The notes below the pieces were generated by a model that ran no database searches, had not been told where the DNA came from, and was given only the letters and a program-made list of their open reading frames with translations. DNA of 64,000 nt from Hermetia illucens (Eukaryota > Arthropoda > Insecta > Diptera > Stratiomyidae): positions 66,585,559 through 66,649,558 of the forward strand of contig NC_051851.1 in NCBI RefSeq assembly GCF_905115235.1, written 5' to 3'. Below are positions 36,701 through 48,264 of this stretch, piece by piece; positions within the stretch are counted from its first letter, which is position 1, and every line of letters starts with the position of its first letter. The translations under genes were made by a program, and so were the position numbers.

Positions 36701-39700
36701 AGCCGGCAATCTACATGTGGAGCCTAATGCACAAAGAAGAATAGAGCAGCAGTAAAGGACTGTAATTTTTTGAAAAACGCTATGAAGTCAAGAATGCGAT
36801 CGAAAAAAAATTAAATCTAAATAGTAATTTTGATTGCAGTGTATACAGTTTATATAGCCATAAACATCGTAGCAATTCAGAGGGCACCTTTACCTTGCTA
36901 TACAGTCACCCTTTATACGCTATATAATACTCTGTCCTGAGAAACTCTCGAACAAAGAACTGAGTCGACATATGGGCCGAGCTATCGGTAGATGTATTCT
37001 CTAAGAAAGGGCAACAACTTCATTGTTGGCTATGGCATGCAATGCACTCCACAACCCTAGACTGGGCGACGAATAGGTCGCCATGACGCAGAACAGTAGA
37101 GAAGTGTAGGCTTCTCGGGAAGCCCTGGAGAGAGCTGAATCACATTTCGTAGAGCCGTCAACAACGGCAGATAGGTGTGGTGGATGTGCTATGCTACATG
37201 CAAGGGATATGCCTTACCGTATAACCTACCAGGCTTCGGTCGTCGGCCTTCTCCTAATAATAATATGTATCGGCATTTTGACATCGACAGATGACATCGG
37301 AGTGATTATTGTAACACATATCAAACAGATCAAGATCCTCATAAAGGAGGGTCGACACCTCTATGATGCACCGCCACATATGCAATCGACGAGCATCATA
37401 CCATCCCTCGATAGTTAGCACGGAATAAATCTATTCTGGAGTAGCAAAAGAGATGTGACGATAAACGGACGCTGAACCCCCAGAATTATCCGATATCTTT
37501 CAAAATGAATTAACCGATGATATAGAGAAGCTAGTTAGAACCTAACACAATTCCCAAGCGGACAAGACGAGTATTGCTCGGCATTCGGTGGATATGGAGC
37601 ATGTTACCTTTTAATGGTCCAGATATGCGGCCCTTAGTACGGAGGTGGAGCTGCCCCTGGAGGGTTATCGATTCTCGAGAATATCGTGGAGCATTCTAAC
37701 TTCAGAAATAATCTAGATTAGAGATGGGCGACTCATAAGTGAGTCGACACAATTATGAAACTCAATCCATTGATGTAAGTGATGCGACTCAGCACAAAAG
37801 AGGCGAATCGATTCAAAAGAGTCGGCGACATGGAACCGCCTCAATTGATGCGAGATACGTCAACACAAACTCAACGGCACAATAAGAAAGCTGCACATCC
37901 GACTCAGCGAGATGTGATTCCACTCAACTAGTGAGGCTGCAAATGAAGCCAATATGAGTATTGTACGTACTTATGTATGAGCGACATTTTACAAATCGAT
38001 GACATAATTACAACGAAAATAAATTTTTCGCATGAGATTATCACGTTTTGATGAACAAGGTGAGATAATATATACATACATACATACATGCTATTATCGG
38101 AAGCAGGAGCTATGTAAGTTATCGAGTGAAACTTTAATTTCGAAATTCAATCTTGTTTTACTCAAAAATTAATGCAACTAATTGCAATTTTGCTTGTTGA
38201 TTAAAATATTACCTCGCAGTGGCACAAAGGTGCAATTAAATAGTTCCTTCTTCAAATAATTGACAATGTTGCGTTTTAGATGAATTTAATACACTAGACG
38301 TTATTCGATCGTCAGAAGAGATCTCTAGCCTTGAATTTTGGTCTTTGGAGTATGGAATTGGATTGGCTGATTGTACTGTGGGTAGAATTGGGAAATACGT
38401 ATAATATTCCGCTAGGAATTGAGGAATGCGCTTCTTGGGTTTATGGCGTAAATTACAGGTAAGTGATGACTTGAGGAGTGGTTTATTGGACGGAGATAGG
38501 AATATGTTAACTTGCATATAACCCCAGTGTACCCAGAGTTTTGTATATTTATTCAAAGAATAAATCTATTGTTTTTCAAGACTTCTTCCTAATTTAATTA
38601 AGGCTTACGAGTTGTGCCAAGTCAAGGAGAATTTGACCCGCTTATAACATAGCCCGATCACGACAGCTCCAGTGACAGACGCGTGCAAATGCATTCAAGA
38701 TTACGGCGGTCTGCACGGGGCACTAGCCCATAGAAGACCACGCCGCCAGGCTCGGCATCCCTTACAATTGGCATTGCCGAAGCTGCGGATAAGGAAGGAA
38801 ACCCTCAGGCACTTCCTCTGCGACGACCCAGCTATAGGTGGAGTCAAGCTACGGACACTGGGTAAACCATTCTTTGGGGACCTCAGAGAGATTTCTAGCT
38901 GCAGGGTGGGAGAGCTGCTCTCCTTCGTGAATACTACGGGCTGGCTCTGAAGATCCGAGCCGGCTAGAGTCTGCCTCCCTGCCCCCATAATAGCAGTCAC
39001 GGTCTTAGGAGTTTGTGGCATCAAAACGGCGCACCACAGCGCTAATTGAGCTTCTCGCAGCGGCCACTGATACCTACCTACCTACCCATAATGGGCCAAA
39101 CTTCTCTCTTTCGTGCAAGTTTACTACAGCATATACCATTCGTACTTTCGATTCCCGACTTTTCAACATTCATAAAATAAAATAACAGAGGCTTTCACTC
39201 TGCTTGAATAATTCTGTCGGCGTATGTAATTTAACTGATTAAAATCGATAATTTAGGCTTTTACCGATAACGCGGAAATGATAAGGAAATTTACATACCT
39301 GCAGAAGTGTGCGCTGCTACGAAAACATGTTTCCTCTCTTCCAGCAGAAGAATTGCTTGCTTCTGGAATACATCCAATTCGAAGGGGTATGTCATTGCAG
39401 GGTTCGGTATCTTCTGGTAGAAATCAGTCACCGGATGAGTTATATCAATCATTTCAGCCCATTCTAAACTCCTGATTTTAATATTTTCGGTATTGGATAT
39501 ATTAAGAATAGGTTGCACGTCCGGCGCAATTATCATGTCATCTGAAATCTTTTCAATTTCAGTAATAAGCGGAGTCGCGTCCTCCTTTTTCTCTTCATCT
39601 TGTGGTTTTGTTGATTTCAACCAATCATCAATCTCGCTGTTTCCTTGCTGCAACACGTCCAATAGGTTCACTGTATCCTGCTTGCTTTTCTCTATTTCTT

Positions 39701-40163
39701 CTGCAGTTGCAGCCTTGCCTTTTCCGCTTTCAAATTGTAAACCCGAAGTGAACCCAGGGGCAATTGAAAGCAGATCGTTTTCAAAATCAAAATTATCGAT
39801 TTCGAGGGACTCGATGTTTTTTTCCGGTTCTTCAAATCCGCCAGGCCAAAATGGAAAGTTCATGACAGAGCCTCTCGTGGCTTCTTCGATCGGGCCCGGT
39901 GCCCGCCGTAAGGACATTGAATTTCGAGCATCGCAGCCGGCATCAGGCACTGGGACCTCCACAAAATCAACTATTTTTCCTGTAACATATTCACGTTGTG
40001 GTATCAAAGTAGTACTAGCTGGACAGCTCGGTAAGTGGTATAAGTTTGTTTCGTCTGGCGTTCGAAACAGCACTTCGGGTTGTGGGTCGTGAATATCCAA
40101 ATCTGGGTAGAGAATGTAGTTCCGAAGAACATCTTCAGGCTTACTTAGAATTTGAGGCGGCAT
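30708..40163 (-). CDS. tst: Twister / SKI2-type RNA helicase of the SKI complex
   Basis: Seven coding exons on the minus strand: 40163-39299, 33779-32341, 32282-32079, 32023-31420, 31358-31180, 31111-30977, 30911-30708; all phases agree, giving about 1209 residues (human SKIV2L 1246). The N-terminal region has the SKI2 words SLRRAPGP and [12 protein letters not shown]. The DExH helicase core shows Walker A HTSAGKT at 285-291, [15 protein letters not shown], the DEVH box at 375-378, SATVPN and motif [12 protein letters not shown] from 643. The C-terminal part ends [19 protein letters not shown]. The SKI complex feeds mRNA 3'-to-5' into the cytoplasmic exosome. Intron 1 (5.5 kb) falls inside the Walker A glycine codon. 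A TTTACAG acceptor 17 bases before the ATG implies a 5' UTR exon further upstream. Confidence 0.95.
34665..35095 (+). repeat. non-coding interspersed repeat copy in twister intron 1
   Basis: Starts with AATAAAACCTTATTAAAATTGG and the GTCTGTCTGTCACACGCAC stretch, continues through a GTATCAAATGATATG segment, and ends near ACTACCCAACCGAAAAATT. This parallels the first 400 bp of the full copy at 54.5 kb and is closest to the copy at 63.1-63.3 kb. Confidence 0.8.
35180..35480 (+). mobile_element. LINE reverse transcriptase scrap in twister intron 1
   Basis: The plus strand reads [20 protein letters not shown] followed by CIDHI (35210-35295), equivalent to the fingers motif (IxxxLEGLIDEEQAGFRxGSSCIDHI) of several LINE clades. 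Stops follow at once. Ends are undefined. Confidence 0.65.
35980..36262 (-). mobile_element. RTE-like LINE 3' fragment in twister intron 1
   Basis: The reverse complement matches the C-terminal portion of the copies at 13.7 and 44.7 kb (AGGTCGGCTCATCGTGATCGG, then the GGCTGATAGTATTGACCCGAG block near 36220). It is heavily degenerate, with an internal deletion. Confidence 0.75.
36263..38650. other. twister intron 1, unassigned
   Basis: Likely old repeat sequence without recognisable proteins. 35530-35700 and 36940-37110 share degenerate phrases (GAACAAAGAACT..CGACATATGG-like; GCATGCAATGCACT-like), suggesting two copies of an undefined repeat. A TACATACATACATG microsatellite lies near 38075. 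GACTCA/GAGTC motifs are concentrated at 37717-37935. Confidence 0.4.
38655..39085 (+). mobile_element. I/Jockey-type LINE 3' end in twister intron 1
   Basis: The plus strand encodes [35 protein letters not shown] and [11 protein letters not shown] (38795-38947), the cysteine-histidine tail region of a Jockey/LOA-type ORF2 (family pattern HxLCxCPAxxxxRxxTLGxxxF..LLxFxxxTGWF). It is followed by a short 3' UTR ending in TACCTACCTACC repeats near 39075, which marks the element end. Confidence 0.8.
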
Positions 40164-40179
40164 TGATTTGTTGGGTCTG

Positions 40180-41124
40180 TAAATCGGGTGATTTTTTCAA
40201 AAACCGGATCTATAGGAAGCAAAAGGATTTTATTTGATATCAACTTTATTCATAATTTATGAAGCAAATATATATCATTACCTTCCATGCACTAAGACTT
40301 ACGGGTAAACCCAACCGCTCTCACTAAATCTCTGTAATGTTGATGATTCTGCTTCCTTTTTTACATTATATTATCACCATCTACTAATTTCAGGCTTACT
40401 GGGTACACTTCAGAATTCCCGTTTTTGAGAAGAAATCTCCACTTCTTCAATTGACGTGTGACATATTGTGCCAACTTTCATATGTTCTTATTTAGAAGAG
40501 TACAGTTTCACATCAAATATTGGGACACATGTTTGTTTATGTTTAACAAAATTACATTAATTAAAATTAACAATATAAATCAATTATATTACTGCATAGT
40601 TTGAAGTAGAAAATTATAATTAAATATCTAAATGATTTTCAAGGTATGTTTCTAGGTTAGGACGGTGACCCGAATTTTCAAATCAGCTAGCTTACCGATT
40701 CACTTAATAATTGAAATATTTATACAATATATACATACTTCCATAATGCACCGCTCCTGGTAAGCCACAGTTCAAATAGCTAATCGCAGAGGGAACATGA
40801 AAATAGCCTGGGTCGAAAAATTATTTGAACGACTGTAAATATGTCTAGATATGCAGAAGTTATTGTAACACTCAAATAAATTAATGAATTAATTAGATCG
40901 AGTATATTTTAGGGAGGGACAGATTCTGTTGACTATAACTTTTCCTTTTTTGTAACGATCAGACCAGCTTTATTTTCTAATCACGTTTTCCTCTGACATA
41001 TTTGAATTGTTATTCAGCTGCATTCAGCCATTGAACAATTACCTGCTCTTTTATTTGTACGACTTGAATGACACTTTGACACTTCCAGTGTCTGTCAGGA
41101 GATTGTTTTGGTCTCTCTGTTGCA
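40180..41124. promoter_or_regulatory. twister-TRAPPC6 divergent intergenic region
   Basis: The start codons are 961 bp apart, head to head. It should contain the non-coding first exon of twister and both promoters. No protein-coding exon recognised. Confidence 0.4.
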
Positions 41125-41697
41125 ATGTCGGACGATAGTATTTTTGAGTATTTGCATACAGAAATCGTAAACTATACCCTACTGCAAAGCAAGGTGAATA
41201 GTAGAACTATCTTGTTATCCACATTGTAAACTTTGGTGCTTTACTGGTTCTAGGAAAATGATTTGTCCACCCTCGAGTATATAGGATACACAACAGGCTA
41301 CAGGCTAATCGAACGTCTCACCCGGGAATGGACTCGATTCAAAGACGAGCTTGAAACCATGAAGTTCATATGTACTGATTTCTGGACAGTGATTTATAAG
41401 AAACAATCGATAATCTTCGTACGAACCATCAAGGGGTGTATGTACTTCAAGATAATGCCTTCAGATTCCTCACGAGAATATCACCCAAGCATTTAGAACA
41501 CGCTCCAAAGGTAGTATTCAATCAATTGTATTTACCAAAGGGGAGTGTACATCTAACTTCTGTCTTTGCAGTTTGTTGCTTTTACCTGTGGTCTGGTGCG
41601 TGGAAGTTTAGCTAATTTAGGTATAAACAGTACTGTTACGGCAGAGGTGCAGTCCATGCCTTCATGTAAATTCCATATACAAGTTAATAGAAATTAA
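41125..41697 (+). CDS. TRAPPC6B: TRAPP complex subunit 6 (TRAPPC6), frameshifted in this sequence
   Basis: Three exons: 41125-41193 (MSDDSIFEYLHTEIVNYTLL), 41254-41510 and 41572-41697. Exon 2 starts with ENDLSTLEYIGYTTGYRLIE and contains the Bet3-family word TDFWTVIYKKQ; the second half, in the next frame, reads NLRTNHQGVYVLQDNAFRFL and HLEHAPK. Exon 3 gives FTCGLVRGSLANLGINS and the family ending SMPSCKF. TRAPP is a tethering and Rab-exchange complex at the Golgi. Exons 1 and 3 are multiples of three and both introns are phase 0, but exon 2 is 257 nt, one base short. The break lies at 41401-41408, where the family expects Q-I-D-N and the DNA has CAATCGATAAT instead of CAAATCGATAAT. Everything else looks functional. 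Confidence 0.9.
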
Positions 41698-41699
41698 AT

Positions 41700-42540
41700 T
41701 TAGTAAGTTCACTTGTGTTATTTTTTCCTTTTTGTCACTATACTTCCCTAAAAGTTAATTATATGTTTTTAGATGTTATTAAACTTCACTCGTACACGAT
41801 TGTAATCTATACCTTGACAAAAATTGAAGGGCAAAGACCATGTTTACTTAAAGGTTTTGAAATAGAAATGCTGTGAAGAGATGTGACCATTGAATAGGTT
41901 CACTTTCTTGAATGCAGTGTTTTCTAACTTGTGGGTGGCAACCCTTCAGGAGGTTGTAGCTTTGATTACTGAGTGGTCGTATTTGCAAGGCAAGTAAGAT
42001 AAAAGACAAACAACAACAACAATTTTCAATCGGATCCCCAGAGTGGGCAAAAAGATGATGGAGGGGAAAGGAGTGATCATCCGCCCTCTTCAACGTCGAT
42101 GAAAAATCGCGGCAGTCACTGTTATGGGCCCCCAAAATGGGGTTTTTGATATTGTAATGGTAGGATAAGATTTTTTAACCCTCAACTGAGGTTGCTAAGA
42201 AGACTTCTCTAGGCGTATTACAAAGTATTTTACCTCCTTAGACTGAGAGTAGGTATGCTGTTAAGCTTAATGAGAGTCATGTTCGTTTCTTCAATATGAA
42301 GGTGGGAGGATTACATTTTGTTTCATTGATTTTGATTCACTAACGTGTGCACACTACTCGAGAATTTTATCGGTATTCGTTGGTAGCTTTTCCTTGACTT
42401 TGTAGATAAGGCCTTGATGGCAAAAAAAGTCAAATGTCTGTACAACGTTAAAAAATACGTCAACGCAGTACTTTCTACCTTCCAAAGTACCGCTATCTCA
42501 AAGGTTTACTGATGAACTTGTTCGACAGTTTCATGTTATA
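41700..42540. other. intergenic, no gene recognised
   Basis: Nothing recognised on either strand apart from the TRAPPC6 3' flank. Confidence 0.4.
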
Positions 42541-42559
42541 CGCTCCCCGAATTGGTGGA

Positions 42560-42775
42560 CCACGGTGCAAAACCGGGATGTCTGGTTGTTGGGCCATTGG
42601 TGATGATAATATCTACGTCTGTAATATGTACGTATTTTTGAAGTTTGAAAAAAATATGAAAGAATATCTTGGGTTCTGGGAAAATGTGAGTATAAAGTTT
42701 CTCACATAAGATGAATACACAACCTTTATATCCGAAGCGCAGCTTCCGGTATTTCGACTTGTTTTTATATAAAAA
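42560..42775 (+). repeat. non-coding interspersed repeat, 3' end copy
   Basis: Matches the last 200 bp of the full copy at 54517-55657: the GTAATATGTACGTATTTTTGAAGTTTG segment and the end ACACAACCTTTATATCCGAAG with the CGCAGCTTCCGG hairpin and GACTTGTTTT. 5'-truncated. Confidence 0.8.
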
Positions 42776-42779
42776 CAAT

Positions 42780-43480
42780 CGGCTAACCTATGGCTAGGAA
42801 AGGGTTTAGTATCATGGGAAGCTTCAATAGTGCTAAAAATGTTGAAATTCCAAGAAGAGAACGTTCACATTCTTCCGAAACGAGAAATTAGGTACTAGTT
42901 TGCTGCTTAACCAACAAATACTTTACTTGGCTTTGCTTGTTTACCAAGTATAGACCTAATGGAGGACTTTTGGGCAATCATTCTTCACTGCATTGGCACA
43001 GTCTTACAACGTTAATGACATATGAAATAGTACTCGGAGCGTGGAATATGTAAAACATCGTTAACAGCGGACTTATTGACATCTCCATAACTGGTCCTAT
43101 AATTATGAATGATCCAATTTCTGGTATTTATTATATTCTCCTTATTTTATCGATAATATTTTCTGCAAAAGTCTTTAAAGATCTTTTTCAGGAACAAATA
43201 AGTTCACTTGATTTTTAATATGAATACTAAATCCGTCGTTTTATTACGATCTTGGGGGATTTCCTAGATTTTTTTAAATATTAAAGGCGTAACGTATTCC
43301 ATCAAGCTGAAAAACGTTGTTTTAGTGGATTAGTGATTCTTTTGTATTTTTAATTTCTTGTAAATTTATATTATGAGATTTTATTGTAGCAATGCAATAA
43401 ACCAAATCATGAGCAAACTGCTATAATAAAGAACCCAAAACAAAAATATTATTCCAACTGAAAAGATGACAGAGAAGCAA
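42780..43480. other. intergenic, nothing recognised
   Basis: AT-rich, no supported coding or repeat signature. Confidence 0.4.
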
Positions 43481-43483
43481 TAC

Positions 43484-44110
43484 TCATTGCACAGGATACT
43501 GGGTATCCTGAGTCGGCACCCACTTGGTGGCGGGCCGGACTACTTGAGAAGTGACCTATTCTTTTGTACTGCACCTCTTTTTTGGGGTTAAACGCAGTTT
43601 TCAAAAAAGAACCAAAAAGTTGGCTGACGGTTTCGTCCAGGGCAACTCCTCAGAAGCTGCCTCACTTTTGCTCTGGGAGCAGCGTGACCGAAAGTAACGA
43701 CAGATGAATGGGTACGAATTATATTCAAGTGAAATCCGTCATAAGTCCAAACCGTCAATCAACTTTTTCATTCTTTTTGGAAAAATTGGGTGTTTAAGCC
43801 AAAAAAGAGGAGTTCGTGGACTACAAAAGAGGAAGTAAGTTGCTTCCCAAGTGGTTCGGTCCGTCACCAAGTGGGAGCGGACTCAGGACTCCCAGCATCC
43901 TCAATAAAAAATTTACTTCGGCCTGGTTTAAGTCTGGACTTATGACGGATTTCACTTGAATGTAATTGGTACCCATTACGTGTTTGCGATTATATTTAAG
44001 TGGAGCAATTACCATCTGTCATTACTTTCGGTTACGCTGCTCTCAGGGCAGAGGTGAGACGGCGTCTGCCCTGGACGAAACCGTTTGTCAACTTTTTCGT
44101 TTATTTTTAC
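43484..44110. repeat. foldback element with nested inverted repeats
   Basis: Three blocks occur in both orientations. Block A (43490-43590, GAGTCGGCACCCACTTGGTG) is inverted at 43835-43905. Block B (43618-43690, GACGGTTTCGTCCAGGGCA and GCAGCGTGACCGAAAGTAA) is inverted at 44020-44095. Block C (43718-43760, TTCAAGTGAAATCCGTCATA) is inverted at 43930-43975. The order A-B-C-A'-C'-B' means the two halves are rearranged copies of one unit, not a simple palindrome. No coding frame. This is the architecture of foldback or MITE-type DNA elements. Confidence 0.85.
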
Positions 44111-44649
44111 TCATTGGACAGCTTGAATAGTTGTATTTTATATAATATTGTGGAAATATCTTCCTATCTACTTGTCACTCTTCCAATTTTGATGGATAGT
44201 TATCCATTATTTTTGTCCAACTATCCACTTCACTTTTGATGGATGGGTAGACAGCTTGTGTAGGTTCATCTTTGGTGCACTGCTGGCTTATTTTTTGGCC
44301 TACCAAATTCGCTCGAATAAATATTCTCGTCTTACTTGTTGAACTCCGGATATATACGACTAGGTGCACCTGGACAAACTTCTTTTCCAGGTTTGTTGCT
44401 CTTCAGGCTATATATTTCAAGGTCACAAGTGTAGGGTAGTCTAGTTTGACATGAGAAAGCATCTCGTCCTTCTCATTGCAAGTCTCTGTGTTCAGTCTTC
44501 AGTACACACTCCCATCATGTGGAAATGCTTCCACAGAGGAGAGCGATGGACAATTAGACCTATTAGGGTAGTCAATTTGATTTTATTAGTTTTTCGGTTA
44601 TTTCGATTGGCCATCCATTCTGTAGAAATGCGCTTGTAATTTTTTAACA

Positions 44650-45830
44650 TTCTTCTTTTTTTAACCTTCGTCCCGTTCACAAGCGGGGTCGGCCCGTCGT
44701 GATCGGTTTCGCTATTTGGCTCTATCGAATCCCTGATCTGGGTGCAATCTCAAGGCTTTTAAATCCCCATTCAGCGTATCAAGCCACCGTTGTTTCGACT
44801 TGCCTTTTGGTCGTTTACCATCGACTTTGATGTTCAGACCAATTTTGGCAAATGAATTCTCATTAGTATGTATTGCGTGACCATACCATCGAAGAAACCT
44901 CTGTCGCAATTTTTCCACGATCAATGCAACCCCATAACGATCGCGGATATCCTCATTTCGGATATGATCAAAACGTGTCACGCCACTAGTCTAAGGCAAC
45001 ATCTTCGTCTTCATTACCGCAAGGCGCCGTTTATTGTCTTTTATAGTTGCGGTAAATTTTAGATTTGAGACATTCGCTGATACGTCGATCACAAAGAACG
45101 CCAGGTGTGGATCGCCACTTTATCCAGGTTGCGTTACTGCGTGAAGCAATTTCATAACGTAGCTCTCCATTGGCTGATAGCGTTGACCCGAGGTATTTAA
45201 ATCGCTCAGTTCTCTGCCGTTGACAGTGACTGTGCCTGTTTCATGGGGATCGGTCGTCAAAAATTCAGTTTTGTTTAGATTCAATCTGAGACCGTGTTGC
45301 ATGAGGCGATCATTCCATTTTTGGACAAGTTGCTGGAGATCATTTTTGCTATTAGATGCTAGGAAAACATCATCTGCATAAAGTAGTGTGTAGGGCGCTG
45401 GACGTTGGATATCCCGTGTGACGGTGTCCATAACAAGAACGAAGAGGAGTGGTGGCAGGGCGCTTCCTTGATGAACACCAACAGAGACACGAAGCGGTTT
45501 TGATACACCCGCCATACTTCGAACTTTTCTTTTCGGATCGTGGTAGAGCAATTGCACCCAGTGCACGAGTTCTTCTGGCAGTAAGTGTTGTCGTAAAGCA
45601 TACGAGATTAGTTCGTGTGGCACACGGTCAAACGCTTTTTCTAAATCCAGAAATGTAATGTACAGAGGGTGATGCTTCTCACGGTGTTTCTCCATGAGTA
45701 ACCGTGCAGCGTGTATTGCGTCAGTAGTTCCGCAGTTTTTGTCAAATCCTGCTTGATTCACGGTTATTTCAACGATTTCGCGAAAAAGGTTGTCACGAAT
45801 GCGTTCAAAAATTGGGTAACATGAAAACAC
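44650..45830 (-). mobile_element. RTE-like LINE, longest copy: RT core and C-terminal tail
   Basis: The minus-strand frame 45830-45120 covers the RT fingers and palm: VNQAGFDKNCGTTDAIHAAR, ITFLDLEKAFDRVPHELIS (motif A), VGVHQGSALPPLLFVLVMD (motif B) and the intact catalytic YTLLYADDVFLAS (motif C), then the thumb to VTVNGRELS. Beyond about 45215 the frame is lost; the C-terminal block follows at 44981-44712 (FLRWYGHAIHTNENSFAKIG, KSKQRWLDTLNGDLKALRLH). The endonuclease and 5' half are absent. At least two frameshifts separate the parts, so it is dead despite the intact YADD box. RTE-like clade is my reading from the tail and palm words. Confidence 0.85.
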
Positions 45831-48264
45831 TCTTGAAGTATCAGTGTTTTTCTTATACTTTTGTAAAGAATCTCTTCAAAATACACTTTTTTGTGACATT
45901 GATGATTTTGTGGAAATGGCCTGTCTGAGGCAAACGGCTTCATGATTGTCATGGCAGTGGGTATCGTTCGACCCATAATTATAAATTTCCATAAAAAAAT
46001 ACTAAAATTTTTAAAAAAAGGTGTTTTTGTTATTTCTGATTCCGAAAGAAATTGACATCTTGGAAAAATGTGACTTTTTGGGTTGAGTGGTTCCTTCAAA
46101 AGTACATCTTATAAAAATATGTGGTTCCAAGAAAAAACGCGTTTTAAGTTTTTCTTAAAGGATTAGTCAAGTTAAGAAACTTTTTTTCTATCCTTTTTTT
46201 AATATTCAGATAGAATAGTAACTCAAGAATATCCGTTTTGATACTACAGCGTTTATGCCCCCTTCATTCTACTAAATTTTACGAAGCGCAAGCGCCATTG
46301 AAGCGCTCGTAATATATATTTCGTATGGTATAGTAAGCGGCCCTTGAACGTATATTCCCTGCTAGAGCCAATCCCGCTGATGTCATTTTTAGTCTAATTC
46401 GTCCGTATCTCGTTTTTTTAGCAGTACGGTTGTGTCTTAAGGGCACTTTCACATTCAGTATTTTTGTCGCAAAATCATCTTCTGAAACTTTGTTCGGGGT
46501 TATCTCAAAAACACGTTTTTCGAAATATCTCCTCATTTTTCTCAGGCCCAAACTAGATTTTAGTTGTCAAAGTCCTTTTTTCGATGTTTTAGTTAAGAAA
46601 AAAATGAGCACAACTTTGAAATTTCATTTTTGAAAGTTTCCAAAATACTACTTTTCAAACGATCTCTCTAGCTCTAGTTCGAGCGATGATTACATGAGCT
46701 CTAAACAAAACTGCATTTACAAGAAGTTTGACCAAGTCTAAAAATAAAGGTCAATTTCAACATCAAATAAAACCCTGGGTATAACAACAAAAATAACTGG
46801 ATACATTTTTTATTTTGATTTCATTCTTTATCCGTAAAATACAAAGAAAAGTAAATCAATATGCTATTTCATCTCCCAAAAATCAAAATTTTAAAAACGC
46901 TACTTATTGCGCACTGAGTGTAAAGAGTGCCCTTAAGCATTTGCATAAGTTAATGTAATAAGTGTATCTTGCCTGTTTGGGCGTTTTTAACGGTACTTTA
47001 TTTTTTCCGATGAAATTGGGCAGCTTGTAATTTCTGTCTTGATTTTTCGAAAAAATGCTTTTTTTGCCACTGAATTTCCAGTTGAGCTCGTCTTGTTGCT
47101 GCGTCTGAAATGTTTCTAAATAAACGTAAGTCTGAGCTCAATTTTTCTCCATTTACCAGAGTACCGTATGCACGTTATTTTCGGCTTACTAGAAGGTAGT
47201 AAGTGTGTTAATACGCATGAGTCTTTAAGAAAGATAACGAACGCACTTACAGTGATAGGTCTATTTCGGATGTAATTCTCTATGATTTAGCTTTACATGT
47301 CAATGAATTAGTCTTGTACAAAATGAATAAAACATCTACGCTTAATTGAAATTGCGGCTGTGCAAAATGTGTCCATTGGTAGGTTAAATAACCAATAAAT
47401 ATTGTAGTTTTGAAGCATATACTCTACCGTTCCCAACCTTAACTAAAAGTAAACCTTAATAATCTTAACTAAAAGTAAACTTCCAATAAAAATCAACTTA
47501 GCGATACAAAGTCGTCAGATGAGACATTACTTTCAACACAATAATGATCGCAATAGTTTAACCCAATTAACCCAATACTTTACCCCCTGAAACCCCCTTT
47601 AACAACAACGAAACCCTTGCATATGAGCATCCGCCAAATAATCTCCGTCTACCAGACGATGATCAGTCAGATACTTCTACTAAATTCAGAAAGTGAACTT
47701 CAAGTTTTTAAATAACAGAGCGCTTTTCATTTCCAAATTGCTCTAGATTTCATGGGAAGACACTATTGCTAAACCTGCTTGTTTTTTGTTTATTGTTAAA
47801 AAACACAAAATGTTTGTTTTTAGAAAATGTTGTTCACTCCTCTAATTAATTGGACACAGCAGCAGCACAGCGCTTTAAGGTTGTGAGTGTCAATGTGAAT
47901 TCCATCTCCCATATCGAAGCATAGCCTAGTGAGTAGCTCGAACAACATCCACTCAATTCTGGTCTGGTTAGAAAAGAGGCTGTGAATCGTCAGATTGAAA
48001 ATTACGTTTTGTTGATATTTACCTTCAGATTAACTTTTCCTCCTCCTCCTGTTCTCAAAACAAAACAAGGCACGTCAAAGAACACAAGAATGGAAAGTAT
48101 GATCATGATTTAACTATTGGATGCAGCTCAGGTTAGATTCAACAACGGGAATTGGGCCAGTTTTTGATTATATTGATTATAGTTTCAGCGAATAATCCCA
48201 GATAACAGGCTTCTAAGTACACAAACGCTTTATTTTTTTAAACAAAATCTTAACATACGATAGT
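45831..48264. other. intergenic, no gene recognised
   Basis: AT-rich. A 90-codon minus frame at 46279-46551, basic and without introns, has no recognised homology. A long low-complexity stretch runs to the 3' end of rough deal. Confidence 0.4.

Noticed and set aside
37191-37418. 75-codon plus-strand frame
   Set aside because: Isolated in old intronic debris; hydrophobic stretch not tied to any family.
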